Positions 8,852-17,209 of a DNA stretch of 64,000 nt are shown piece by piece (position 1 is the first letter of the stretch; every line of letters starts with the position of its first letter). This DNA is from JAVVHE01 sp038238915 (lineage in GTDB: Bacteria > Pseudomonadota > Alphaproteobacteria > Sphingomonadales > Sphingomonadaceae): contig JBBSFH010000016.1 of assembly GCA_038238915.1 (NCBI GenBank), positions 20,955 to 84,954 on the forward strand. The letters are read 5' to 3'. The translations under genes and the position numbers were made by a program. Under the pieces are notes generated by a model, which saw only the letters and a program-made list of their open reading frames with translations, made no database searches and was not told the origin of the DNA.

Positions 8852-10723
8852 TCAGGGGTTGCTGGGCGTCTTTGGATTGCCCGCCGGATCCAGATCGGTG
8901 AAACCGAACAGCACGCGCACGTCGGGCGAACCGTTGCCGAAGATGTAATCATAGGCACCGCCCTGATCACCATCGCGCCAATAGCCGTCGAAGCTCGGGT
9001 GCGCTGTGTGATAAGCCGCCGGTCCGCCCCCCGCCTGCGCCCGACCCGCCGCATACAGGTAGGTGTTGGCGTTGCCGAGCCGGCCGTTCTGGCCGACGTA
9101 AAGCGCGAGCGCACCCGCGAACTCAGGAGCCGAGACCGAAGTGCCGATCAGGCCGTAGCGCCTTCCGTTCACATAGGTAATCACGTATGAGCGCGGTCCG
9201 TTGGTGCCGCATGGCGTGACCGACAGGCCCCCGGGACAGCCACCCACGATCATCCCCACATCGGGCAGCGTGCGCTTGGTGATCGGACCGGTGGGTGTAC
9301 CCACTTGGTAGGCTGGCTTGCCGAACACCTGGCTGATGCCGCCGCCTGCACCCCAATAGCCGCCGCTGACCTGGTGGCCAAACCCGTACGGATCGTGCGG
9401 AACCTCGGGATCGCCCAAGCCATTCTCCCCCACATAGGTTGAGGCCGTGCTCAGCGGGTCGAAACTGGTGATCAGGTTGCCACCGCCAACCGCGACGACG
9501 TGCGGGCTGCTGGCAGGCGTGCTCACGCCGGGCACGAACACCGGGTGCACCCGGGGGTCGGGGTTGAAGTAGGCAAGGCCGGGGTTCTGCAGGGCGCCCT
9601 CGTCACCCGAACTCGCCACCCAGGTGATGCCCTGCGCGTTGCCCTGCTTGAACAGGCCATCCTGGATCTTGAGCAGGTACGTGAAGTCCGTGCCCCCGTT
9701 GAAGCCGGACAGGTAGAAGGACTCGGGACCACCGAACGACGAACTTACGATGTCGTACTGGTTGGTGTCGACGACATAGGCATAGGCGTCGGCGATGTTT
9801 GCGTCGGACAGGTTTGGGATCGAAAGCAGCGTCGTATCAGCGCCCGGCGCACCGCCCGTGACCATCTGCGTATCGAGCGCGGCCTCGAATGTGCCCGGGC
9901 CACCGAAGTAGCCGCCGCCGTTGATGTAGACATGATGCACGACGGGAATCGGGCTGGTGGTGTTCGCCGTCCACGCTTCGTGGCCGAAGTAACCGACGAT
10001 GTCCGAATCGAGGATATCGTCCTCCATCACGATCGCAACCTTGGCCCCCGTGCCATCGACACGCTTGCCGTTACGCATCGCCTCATGCGACGGGTAATCA
10101 TAGGCTTGCTTCAGATCGGTGAAGTAATAGTTGATCGCCGGTCCGAAGCGATTGTCCGGAACATCGGTCGCCACCACGCCGCCTGCGGGCTTCAGCAGCG
10201 CCTTGTTGGCGAACGCCGGGATCATCACCCCCGCTGCCTTGAGCGCGGGCGAGAGTACCAGCGGGCCCGCCGCGACGACGCGGCTTTTGCCCTTGGAGGA
10301 AACCGTGCGCATCTGCGTGGCAAACGCGGTCTGCACCTGCGCCGCTGTGCCCGAGACGTGCACCTGGCGCGGGCCCGAAACACTCGCGGTCAAGCCGAGG
10401 GCCTCGAATCCCTTGACTGCCACCTGAAGCTGCGCCGCAGTCGGCCCGTAGGAGGCGTTGAACTGCGCGGGACTCAGCCATTTATGATAGCTGGGCGAGC
10501 TTGGCGTGGTCTGCGCGGCGATCAGTTTGTCCAGCGCCGCCTCGTTGTGCAGCGGCAGAAAGGCGGTGAATTCAAGCGGCTGGGAGGCCGGGGTCAGGCT
10601 GACGCCAATCCCGGTACCATCCTCGCCCTGCTGAAATGGACCGGCGAATGCCGGTACGGCGAGGATCGAGGTTGAAAGCGCCACCGTGAATGCGGCGGCA
10701 GCAAAGGTCGAGCGGAGTTTCAT
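8852..10723 (-). CDS. S53 family serine-carboxyl peptidase (sedolisin/kumamolisin type)
   Basis: Secreted acid-type endopeptidase; 623 aa including signal peptide (residues 1-27, AVPAFAG) and an N-terminal pro-kumamolisin activation domain (about 35-175, with SSPSYHKWLSPAQF, the usual 'YHxWLTPEQF' element). The catalytic domain shows the S53 residues: Glu and Asp in GTFEAALDTQM near residue 281, the oxyanion Asp in SSGDEGA near 369, and the nucleophile Ser in GTSVSAPEFAG near 524. A Ca-binding-like C-terminus follows (SFDGYWRDGDQGGAYDY). There is no PEP-CTERM tail. It lies 60 bp downstream of a PEP-CTERM gene on the same strand and may share its transcript. Substrate unknown. Confidence 0.92.
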   Translation of the reverse strand: MKLRSTFAAAAFTVALSTSILAVPAFAGPFQQGEDGTGIGVSLTPASQPLEFTAFLPLHNEAALDKLIAAQTTPSSPSYHKWLSPAQFNASYGPTAAQLQVAVKGFEALGLTASVSGPRQVHVSGTAAQVQTAFATQMRTVSSKGKSRVVAAGPLVLSPALKAAGVMIPAFANKALLKPAGGVVATDVPDNRFGPAINYYFTDLKQAYDYPSHEAMRNGKRVDGTGAKVAIVMEDDILDSDIVGYFGHEAWTANTTSPIPVVHHVYINGGGYFGGPGTFEAALDTQMVTGGAPGADTTLLSIPNLSDANIADAYAYVVDTNQYDIVSSSFGGPESFYLSGFNGGTDFTYLLKIQDGLFKQGNAQGITWVASSGDEGALQNPGLAYFNPDPRVHPVFVPGVSTPASSPHVVAVGGGNLITSFDPLSTASTYVGENGLGDPEVPHDPYGFGHQVSGGYWGAGGGISQVFGKPAYQVGTPTGPITKRTLPDVGMIVGGCPGGLSVTPCGTNGPRSYVITYVNGRRYGLIGTSVSAPEFAGALALYVGQNGRLGNANTYLYAAGRAQAGGGPAAYHTAHPSFDGYWRDGDQGGAYDYIFGNGSPDVRVLFGFTDLDPAGNPKTPSNP

Positions 10724-10752
10724 CGAATCTGGTCCCTTCAGGCAATCAGAGA

Positions 10753-10771
10753 TCGCGCCGGATCGGCGCGA
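10753..10771 (-). terminator. Hairpin between PEP-CTERM gene and S53 protease gene
   Basis: Perfect 7-bp GC stem (10753-10759 with 10765-10771, 5-base loop) in the 60-bp gap. It has no T run after it on the minus strand, so it may act as an mRNA processing or partial attenuation site rather than a full terminator. Confidence 0.3.
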
Positions 10772-10783
10772 GCGGGATGGAGG

Positions 10784-11407
10784 TCAGGCGGCGCGTCGGC
10801 GCTTGAGGGCAAGTGCACCCAAGCCAAGGCCCGCGATCATCAGCGCAACACTGCCGGGCTCGGGCGTCGTATTGATGTAACGCAGGTTATCGAGCGCGAA
10901 GAGCGTGCTGTCCTGCAGGGGCGAGACCGCTGCATCGAGCGTACCGCCAGACGATATGATGAACACCGCGTACAGGTTCGCCCAATTGAACGATTCGAAC
11001 GTCGGGCCCAAGGTATCGACAGTGAAGCTCGTGCTATCCAGCACTACGCCCTTGGCATCGATCCCGAAGACATCGATGTTCAATCCGTCGCGCGCGGCGG
11101 CGCCGAAATAGGCATCCTGGAAGGTGAAGCTGCCGCCACCAAATGCTGACGGGAGAGCGGGATCGTTGTTGATCGCAACATAATCGGTGCTGACAACGGC
11201 ATTTTGCAGACCAACAGGTGACGCATATGCGGCTGCGACTACATCAAAGTTCAGCCAGTATAGTCCAGCGGTATACGTTGGAATCGGCGCGATGAATGCG
11301 CGCGTGATATGGTCGAAATCGACCAGCCTCACAACGGGTGTAGCGTTCGCGGCAGTCGATACTGTCATCGCACAACCGAGCGCAGCAACCCTCAGTAAAC
11401 TAATCAT
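10784..11407 (-). CDS. PEP-CTERM sorting domain protein, function unknown
   Basis: 207 aa with signal peptide (to about residue 22, STAANA) and C-terminus TPEPGSVALMIAGLGLGALA followed by KRRRAA, a standard PEP-CTERM signal. The mature region is rich in Phe/Asp/Ser beta-strand patterns (for example SFTFQDAYFG, FESFNWANLYAVF) like other small exosortase targets in which a jelly-roll lectin-like fold is common; this is inference. ATG 11407 lies 8 bases after GGGAGC; an earlier ATG at 11414 opens only a four-codon frame overlapping the true start. Upstream lies the second copy of the conserved leader. The S53 protease follows 60 bp downstream. Confidence 0.82.
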   Translation of the reverse strand: MISLLRVAALGCAMTVSTAANATPVVRLVDFDHITRAFIAPIPTYTAGLYWLNFDVVAAAYASPVGLQNAVVSTDYVAINNDPALPSAFGGGSFTFQDAYFGAAARDGLNIDVFGIDAKGVVLDSTSFTVDTLGPTFESFNWANLYAVFIISSGGTLDAAVSPLQDSTLFALDNLRYINTTPEPGSVALMIAGLGLGALALKRRRAA

Positions 11408-11413
11408 ATATCA

Positions 11414-11500
11414 TGCTCCCTTGTTTCGCGGGAGCGCGACTTGCATGTTCCCCCCGCTTCGAGCGGCATACCGTCATGGATTGAATCGGAATGGAAGGGG
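11414..11500 (-). promoter_or_regulatory. Conserved two-state 5-prime leader of a PEP-CTERM gene (copy B)
   Basis: Second copy of the leader seen at 8515-8600. The Shine-Dalgarno arm GGGAGC (complement of 11415-11420) pairs with GCTCCC (complement of 11430-11435), and the competing G-rich arm lies at 11457-11450. Both helices are exactly conserved between copies while the loop bases differ (TTGTTTCGC here against TCAAGGCGC in copy A), which supports RNA structure rather than simple recent duplication. Similarity fades upstream of about 11530. Confidence 0.6.
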
Positions 11501-11590
11501 TTACACCCAATCTTTCTTCGGTGCGTCGAAGTGTACACCCGGGATCCACCCAACCGTTGCGCTTCTCCTTGCCGGATCGGCGGGGCTCAC

Positions 11591-11839
11591 TCAGCGTGGC
11601 CTCTTCGGCCGCCACGCCATCGCGCCCAGTGTCACGACCGCGATTGCCGCCCACGCGCCCTCGAGTACCACGAGCGGCATGGCTCCGTGCGTCCAAGCAT
11701 TGGCCGCGAGGCACCCAGCGCCCACAATATTCGAGCACTGGAACGGCACTGATTGCGCGCCAAGCCGACCGAGCGACACCAGCGCATAGGCTACCAGCAG
11801 GATCGCTGATCCCGCCCAGCCGATCACCTCGACGATCAA
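11591..11839 (-). CDS. Small membrane protein, CBU_0592-like family
   Basis: 82 aa with three predicted membrane segments (about residues 3-24, 34-52, 55-75) and the family-like pattern GWAGSAILLVAYALVSLGRL, then SNIVGAGCLAANAW. This resembles the CBU_0592 family of small inner-membrane proteins of unknown function. It starts 3 bp after the stop codon of the upstream minus-strand gene (11843-12511), so the two are probably one operon. The C-terminus WRPKRPR is positively charged and likely cytoplasmic. Confidence 0.65.
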   Translation of the reverse strand: MIVEVIGWAGSAILLVAYALVSLGRLGAQSVPFQCSNIVGAGCLAANAWTHGAMPLVVLEGAWAAIAVVTLGAMAWRPKRPR

Positions 11840-11842
11840 TCG

Positions 11843-12511
11843 CTAGAACGCCACGCCGAGCCCGACGAACGCCGACGAATCCCGGCGCGCGCGCGCATCT
11901 TCATCGATCGTCAGATTGCTAGGCGCAATCCGGTAGCGCACCCCCGCGCCAAGGCTCACATCGCGGCCCAGCGTGTAGGCACCGCCCAGTTCGACCGAAT
12001 AGCGCTTGTCCAACGTGGCCTCCGCAGCGCCGCGCGCCCATCCCTCTTCCTCACCGAGCTTGAGAGTCGTGGTCCAGTCCTGCTGGCCATAACCGAGCCC
12101 AAGCGTGACCGCCTTGCGTTGCGCAATCCCCGCATCGAGGCGGCGGACGCCACCGCTCAGCGCCAGCCCGCGCGTGGCGAGCGCCATGCCCAGATCATAG
12201 CCAGCCTGCTGTTCGGTCCCATGCGTCGCATCGGGCAGAGTCACCGGCCGCGCACGCATACCGATCGTGACCGCGTGCGCTTCCCCGTGCTTGCCCGCCG
12301 GCGTGAAGCGGAACTGGCGCGCATCCACGGTCGCTCCGGGGCGCAGCGCGAACCCTGGCGCATCGATCAGCGAGGGCGTGAACGCGCCGAGCGGACGCGA
12401 CGCCTCCGCACGGACCGCAGGCTTGGCACGCGTCTGGGCACCCACCACGACGGGCGCGCAGAGCGCAGCGACGGCCAGCAGCCATAGGAATGGGGCGCGC
12501 AAGCGAGACAT
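11843..12511 (-). CDS. Probable outer-membrane beta-barrel protein
   Basis: 222 aa with signal peptide (MSRLRAPFLWLLAVAALCAPVVVGAQT). The C-terminal half has alternating polar/hydrophobic strands (VTLGLGYGQQDWTTTLKLG, YSVELGGAYTLGRDVSLGAGV) and ends SSAFVGLGVAF, with a terminal Phe as in proteins inserted by the BAM machinery. No specific family recognised. ATG 12511 was chosen; a GTG codon directly before it is also possible. The gene is divergent from the DUF3576-leuS operon; the 169-bp gap presumably holds both promoters. Confidence 0.6.
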   Translation of the reverse strand: MSRLRAPFLWLLAVAALCAPVVVGAQTRAKPAVRAEASRPLGAFTPSLIDAPGFALRPGATVDARQFRFTPAGKHGEAHAVTIGMRARPVTLPDATHGTEQQAGYDLGMALATRGLALSGGVRRLDAGIAQRKAVTLGLGYGQQDWTTTLKLGEEEGWARGAAEATLDKRYSVELGGAYTLGRDVSLGAGVRYRIAPSNLTIDEDARARRDSSAFVGLGVAF

Positions 12512-12680
12512 CACCTATACCTACGCTCGGCGCTGGCTAAATTACACGCCGTCCACGACCAAATGCGAAATAAATCGCGCAGGTGTGGCGCGGCGCCCAC
12601 AACTGGTTGCGAGGGGTTCACGCTGCGGCCTATAACCCGCGCCATATTAACCCTGACGATCTGTCAAAGGAGCCCGAATT

Positions 12681-13136
12681 TTGGTGCGCACCCGTTTCGC
12701 CGCGCTGGCCTGCGTCGCGCTGCTATCGCTCGGCGCGTGCGGCCATGTGCTTCACCGGCACAAGGGCGACCACGTCCGCGCCACCCCCGTCGCGCCCGCC
12801 CGGCTGACCACGATCGGCGTCAACGCATGGCTCTGGCGCGCGAGCCTCGATACGATCGCGTTCATGCCGATCCAGCAGGTGGATTCGAACGGCGGCGTGA
12901 TCGTGACCGATTGGTACACCAACCCGCGCGCGCCCGGCGAGCGGGTGAAGGTGACGATCTACATCCTCGATCAGGATCTGCGCGCGGATGCGATCCGGGT
13001 GGCGGTGTCTCGCCAGATCGCCGCGCAGAACGGTGGATGGGCCGATGCGGCAGTAGCGGCGGGCACGGTGCAGAAGCTTGAAGAGACGATCCTCGGCCGT
13101 GCGCGCGATCTGCGCCGCGCCTCCGTCGCGGGCTGA
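12681..13136 (+). CDS. DUF3576 domain lipoprotein
   Basis: 151 aa. Lipoprotein signal with lipobox LSLGAC (Cys about residue 20). The body matches the DUF3576 family often found immediately before leuS in alphaproteobacteria (NAWLWRASLDTIAFMPI, then GVIVTDWYTNP). Function unknown; probably envelope-associated. TTG at 12681 is placed 8 bases after AGGAG; a GTG at 12684 is an alternative. Its stop overlaps the leuS start (TGATG), indicating translational coupling. First gene of the DUF3576-leuS-lptE-holA operon. Confidence 0.85.
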   Translation: MVRTRFAALACVALLSLGACGHVLHRHKGDHVRATPVAPARLTTIGVNAWLWRASLDTIAFMPIQQVDSNGGVIVTDWYTNPRAPGERVKVTIYILDQDLRADAIRVAVSRQIAAQNGGWADAAVAAGTVQKLEETILGRARDLRRASVAG

Positions 13137-15691
13137 TGGCGGGAGAGCGGTTCAACGCCAGGATCGCCGACGCGAAGTGGCAGGCGGCATGGGACGCGGC
13201 GCGCTGCTTCGAGGCGCGCGACGATGATCCGCGCCCGAAAAGCTATATATTGGAGATGTTCCCGTATCCTTCGGGGCGCATCCATGTCGGTCACGTGCGC
13301 AACTACACGATGGGCGATGTGCTCGCGCGCGCGCACCGGATGCAGGGGCGCGCGGTGCTGCATCCGATGGGCTGGGACGCGTTCGGGATGCCCGCCGAAA
13401 ACGCCGCGATGGCGCGCGGCGTGCATCCGGGCGAATGGACGCGCGCGAACATCGCGGCGATGCGGGATCAGCTGAAGTCTTTGGGGTTCGCCTTCGACTG
13501 GTCGCGCGAACTCGCGACGTGCGACCCCGAATATTACGGTCACGAACAGGCGCTGTTTCTCGATCTGTACGCGGCCGGGCTGGTCTATCGCCGCGAATCG
13601 CAGGTCAATTGGGACCCGGTGGATAACACCGTGCTCGCCAACGAACAGGTGATCGACGGGCGCGGCTGGCGGTCGGGGGCGCTGGTCGAGCGGCGCAAGC
13701 TCGCGCAGTGGTTTTTGCGCATTACCCAGTTCGCGGACGAACTGCTCGATGGGCTGGCGGGGCTGGACAAGTGGCCGGACAAGGTTCGCACGATGCAGGA
13801 AAACTGGATCGGGCGGAGCAAGGGCCTCCGGCTGCGCTTCGCGCTGGCCGATCCCTCGACCATCGAAGTCTACACCACCCGCCCCGATACGCTGATGGGC
13901 GCATCCTTCCTCGCGATCGCCCCCGATCACCCGCTCGCGCTCGCCGCCGACCCCGCTCTCCAGCCCGCAATCGCCGCGCTCAAGCTGGGTGGCACTGCGG
14001 CGGCGGATATCGAGACCGCCGAGAAAGTGGGCGTCGATCTGGGCATCCGCGTGCGCCACCCGCTCGATCCCACGATTACGCTCCCCGTCTGGGCCGCGAA
14101 TTTCGTCCTGATGGACTATGGCACCGGCGCGATCTTCGGCTGCCCCGCGCACGATCAGCGCGATCTCGATTTCGCGCGCAAATACGGCTTGCCGGTGCGC
14201 CGCGTCGTCGCCGCCGAGGGTGCCGACCCCGCCGAACCGATCGGCACCGAGGCCTACACCGGCCCCGGCCGCATCGTGAATAGCGGCCCGCTGCTCGACG
14301 GCCTCGCCATCGAACCCGCCAAGGCCGCCGTGATCGCGCGCGCCGAAGCCGAAGGCTGGGGCGAAGGCTCGACCGTGTTCCGCCTGCGCGACTGGGGCGT
14401 CTCGCGCCAGCGCTACTGGGGCACGCCGATCCCGATCATCCATTGCGCCACGTGCGGCCCCCAGCCCGCGCCGCGCGACAGCCTGCCCATCGTGCTGCCC
14501 GAGGATGTGGATTTCGCCACGCCGGGCAACCCGCTCGCGCGCCACCCGACCTGGAAGCATGTGGCCTGCCCCGCCTGCCACGGCCCTGCCGAGCGCGAGA
14601 CCGATACGCTCGACACGTTCGCCGATTCGAGCTGGTATTTCCTGCGTTTCGCCAGCCACCCGGCGAACGCGCCGTTCGACCGCGCGGCAGTGGATAAGTG
14701 GCTGCCCGTCGATCAATATATCGGCGGCGTAGAGCACGCGATCCTCCACCTGCTCTATGCGCGCTTCTGGACGCGCGCGCTGGCGCACATCGGCCGCCTC
14801 ACCGTAGCCGAACCGTTCGCCGCGCTGTTCACGCAGGGGATGGTGACACACGAGACCTATAAGGCTAGCCAAGTATACTCTTACACCGACTCCGATGGTA
14901 GGTCACAAATCGGCGATGACGAGTACTGGGTCGCGCCAGACGAAGTAGAACGTAGTGGCAATCAACTGATTGAGAGTAGCACGGGCAATATGGTCGAAGT
15001 CGGCCGCGTCGAGAAAATGTCCAAGTCCAAGCGCAACACCGTCGATCCCACCCCCGTGATCGATCAGTACGGTGCGGACGCGGTGCGCTGGTTCATCGTC
15101 TCGGACAGCCCCGCCGAGCGCGATTTCCCCTGGTCCGCCACCGGCATCGAGGGTGCGTGGCGTTTCATCCAGCGCGCGTGGCGCATCGCCGACACGGTCG
15201 CCGACGAGCCCGACCTCGCCCCCACGCCCGATCTCGCCAAAGCCGCCGCGCGCGCCACCCACGGCGTGACCGAAGACATCGCCGCGCTCCAGTTCAACAA
15301 GGCGATCGCGCGCCTCTACGATCTCGCCACGCAGATCGAGCGCGCGCCGCCCGGCACGCGCCGGGCGTCCACGCTTATCTTCCTCAAGCTCGTCGCCCCC
15401 ATCGCCCCGCATGTGGCGGAGGAGGCGTGGGAACGTCTCGGCCAGCACGGCCTGATCGTCGATGCGCCCTGGCCGCAAGCCGATCCTGCGCTGCTGATCG
15501 ACGATACCGTCACGCTCGCCATCCAGATCAACGGCAAGCTGCGCGATACTATCATCGCGCCCAAGGGGCTGGCGCGCGAGGCGGCGGAGGCGCTGGCGAT
15601 GGGGCAGGAGAAGATCGTGATCGCACTGGCCGGAGCGACGCCCAAAAAGGTGATCGTCGTCTCCGATCGCCTCGTGAACCTCGTCGCGTGA
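13136..15691 (+). CDS. leuS: Leucine-tRNA ligase
   Basis: Class I aminoacyl-tRNA synthetase charging tRNA-Leu; 851 aa, normal length. The HIGH-type motif is HVGH near residue 48 (PYPSGRIHVGHVRNY). The CP1 editing domain includes TTRPDTLMGASF. KMSKS is near residue 627 (EKMSKSKRNTVDP), followed by the anticodon-binding and C-terminal domains. Residues about 575-621 (14860-15000), corresponding to the leucine-specific insertion before KMSKS, are encoded with clearly different codons (AGT, CAA, GTA, TCT, AGG) and lower GC than the rest of the gene, yet the frame is intact. Overlaps DUF3576 upstream and lptE downstream by 4 bases each or less. Confidence 0.97.
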   Translation: MAGERFNARIADAKWQAAWDAARCFEARDDDPRPKSYILEMFPYPSGRIHVGHVRNYTMGDVLARAHRMQGRAVLHPMGWDAFGMPAENAAMARGVHPGEWTRANIAAMRDQLKSLGFAFDWSRELATCDPEYYGHEQALFLDLYAAGLVYRRESQVNWDPVDNTVLANEQVIDGRGWRSGALVERRKLAQWFLRITQFADELLDGLAGLDKWPDKVRTMQENWIGRSKGLRLRFALADPSTIEVYTTRPDTLMGASFLAIAPDHPLALAADPALQPAIAALKLGGTAAADIETAEKVGVDLGIRVRHPLDPTITLPVWAANFVLMDYGTGAIFGCPAHDQRDLDFARKYGLPVRRVVAAEGADPAEPIGTEAYTGPGRIVNSGPLLDGLAIEPAKAAVIARAEAEGWGEGSTVFRLRDWGVSRQRYWGTPIPIIHCATCGPQPAPRDSLPIVLPEDVDFATPGNPLARHPTWKHVACPACHGPAERETDTLDTFADSSWYFLRFASHPANAPFDRAAVDKWLPVDQYIGGVEHAILHLLYARFWTRALAHIGRLTVAEPFAALFTQGMVTHETYKASQVYSYTDSDGRSQIGDDEYWVAPDEVERSGNQLIESSTGNMVEVGRVEKMSKSKRNTVDPTPVIDQYGADAVRWFIVSDSPAERDFPWSATGIEGAWRFIQRAWRIADTVADEPDLAPTPDLAKAAARATHGVTEDIAALQFNKAIARLYDLATQIERAPPGTRRASTLIFLKLVAPIAPHVAEEAWERLGQHGLIVDAPWPQADPALLIDDTVTLAIQINGKLRDTIIAPKGLAREAAEALAMGQEKIVIALAGATPKKVIVVSDRLVNLVA

Positions 15692-16197
15692 GGCGCGCGG
15701 CCGGCCTTCTGCTGCTGGTTGGCGGGTGCAACCTTGCGCCGGTCTACTCGGGTGGCAGCCACGGCGTTGCCGCGACCACGCTCAGCCAGATCGCGGTCGC
15801 CCCAATCCCCGATCGCGCCGGCTATCTGGTGCGCCAGCAACTGCTCGACCGCCTCAACCCCGGCGATGCGCCACGCTACCGGCTCGAAATCACGCTCGAC
15901 GATAAACTCACCGGCTTCGGCGTCCGCACCGATACCACGATCAGCCGCGAGCGCCGGACGCTGCGCGCGCGCTACCGCCTTGTCGCCACCGATACCAACA
16001 CCGTGCTCCTCGACGCGACTGCGGGCGCGGACGAGGGGATAGATGTCGTGCAGTCCGAATATGCGGTGGTCGCCGCCGAGCAGACCGCACTCGAACGGCT
16101 GTCCGTCCGCTTGGCCGACCAGATCGTGGCGCGCGTGGCGCTGTATGCGCGCCAGGCCAAGGGACAGATGCCCGAGGCCGCACCCGCGCCGCAATGA
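15688..16197 (+). CDS. lptE: LPS assembly lipoprotein LptE
   Basis: 169 aa from GTG 15688, overlapping the leuS stop. Short lipoprotein signal with lipobox LVGGC (Cys near residue 14). The mature part shows the LptE pattern: ALxPVYS-like start (NLAPVYSG), PDRAGYLVRQQLLDRL, RYRLEITLDDK and a helix ending EQTALERLSVRLADQIVAR. It forms the plug of the LptD outer-membrane LPS translocon. Position between leuS and holA is the usual alphaproteobacterial arrangement. The frame is open far upstream inside leuS, but only the GTG start gives a lipoprotein. Confidence 0.9.
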   Translation: MRRAAGLLLLVGGCNLAPVYSGGSHGVAATTLSQIAVAPIPDRAGYLVRQQLLDRLNPGDAPRYRLEITLDDKLTGFGVRTDTTISRERRTLRARYRLVATDTNTVLLDATAGADEGIDVVQSEYAVVAAEQTALERLSVRLADQIVARVALYARQAKGQMPEAAPAPQ

Positions 16198-17201
16198 AGG
16201 TCGAACCGCGCGACGCCGAGCGGTTGATCGCCCAGCCCCCCGCCGACGCGCGCCTGTACCTGTTCTTCGGCCCCGATGGAGGCCAGGCGCATGATCTGGC
16301 GGCGCGTCTTGAGGCCAGGCTTGGCGGCGATCGCCTCGATCTGGCACCCGCCAGTGTCGCCGACCGTCCCGGGCTGCTTGCGGACGAGGCCGCGAGCGTC
16401 CCCATGTTCGGCGGCGCGCAGGTGTTGCGGCTGGTGCCCGCCACCAACGATCACGCGGAAGCGGCGGGGCTGCTGCTCGACGCGCCCGCAGTCGAACATC
16501 GCGCGATCCTGATCGCAGGCGATCTCAAGCCTACCTCGGCGTTGCGTAAACTGGCGGAAGCGCACCCGGGCGCGCGGGCGCTCGCCTGTTACCCGCCAAC
16601 GGCCGCCGATTTCGCACGGCTGGCGCAGGGCATGGCACGCGCAGCCGGTCTCGATCCAGAGCCTGCCGCGCTGGCGCTGCTGGTAGGAGCAGTCGGCGGC
16701 GAGCGCGGCATCCTCGCGCAGGAGATCGCCAAGCTCGCGGTGTATCTGGGTGCCACGCCAGACACGCGCCGCGCATTCACCGCCGCCGATTGGCACGCGG
16801 TGGGTGCGGGCGAGGGCGCGGCCGATATTGATCCGCTGGTCGACGCGGTCGCAGGCCGAAAACCCGCCGAGGTCGCGCGCGCGCTGCGCGCACTCGCAGC
16901 CGACGGCCAGCGCGGCATTCCCCTGCTGCGCGCGGTGGCGCGGCGTTTCGCGCAGTTGGCGGAGGCGCGTACCGGGGTGGACGGCGGTGCGTCGGCCGAG
17001 GCGGCGGTGGGCGCGCTCCGGCCGCCGCTATTCTGGAAGGCCAAGCCCGCGTTTCTGGGCCAGTTGAAGGATTGGCGTGGGGATCAGCTGGCGGGGGCGA
17101 CCCACGCACTGTTGGCCGCCGAGCGGGGGATCAAGGCGGCGGGGAGCGTGGGGGATTTGAACGCAGACGAATGTTTGCTGGGGCTGGCGGAGCGGGGGTA
17201 A
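16194..17201 (+). CDS. holA: DNA polymerase III subunit delta
   Basis: 335 aa clamp-loader subunit that opens the beta clamp. Features: LYLFFGPDGGQAHDLAARLE at the start of the AAA-like domain, ALACYPPT followed by a long helical middle, and GIPLLRAVARRFAQLAEART and PPLFWKAKPAFLGQLKDW in the C-terminal collar domain, as in other HolA proteins. ATG overlaps the lptE stop (ATGA). Last gene of the operon; a low-GC pseudogene on the other strand follows 9 bp later. Confidence 0.93.
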   Translation: MKVEPRDAERLIAQPPADARLYLFFGPDGGQAHDLAARLEARLGGDRLDLAPASVADRPGLLADEAASVPMFGGAQVLRLVPATNDHAEAAGLLLDAPAVEHRAILIAGDLKPTSALRKLAEAHPGARALACYPPTAADFARLAQGMARAAGLDPEPAALALLVGAVGGERGILAQEIAKLAVYLGATPDTRRAFTAADWHAVGAGEGAADIDPLVDAVAGRKPAEVARALRALAADGQRGIPLLRAVARRFAQLAEARTGVDGGASAEAAVGALRPPLFWKAKPAFLGQLKDWRGDQLAGATHALLAAERGIKAAGSVGDLNADECLLGLAERG

Positions 17202-17209
17202 GCGCCTGC

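Noticed and set aside
12971..14872. 633-codon frame antisense to leuS
   Set aside because: Mirrors leuS codon periodicity; no recognisable domain.
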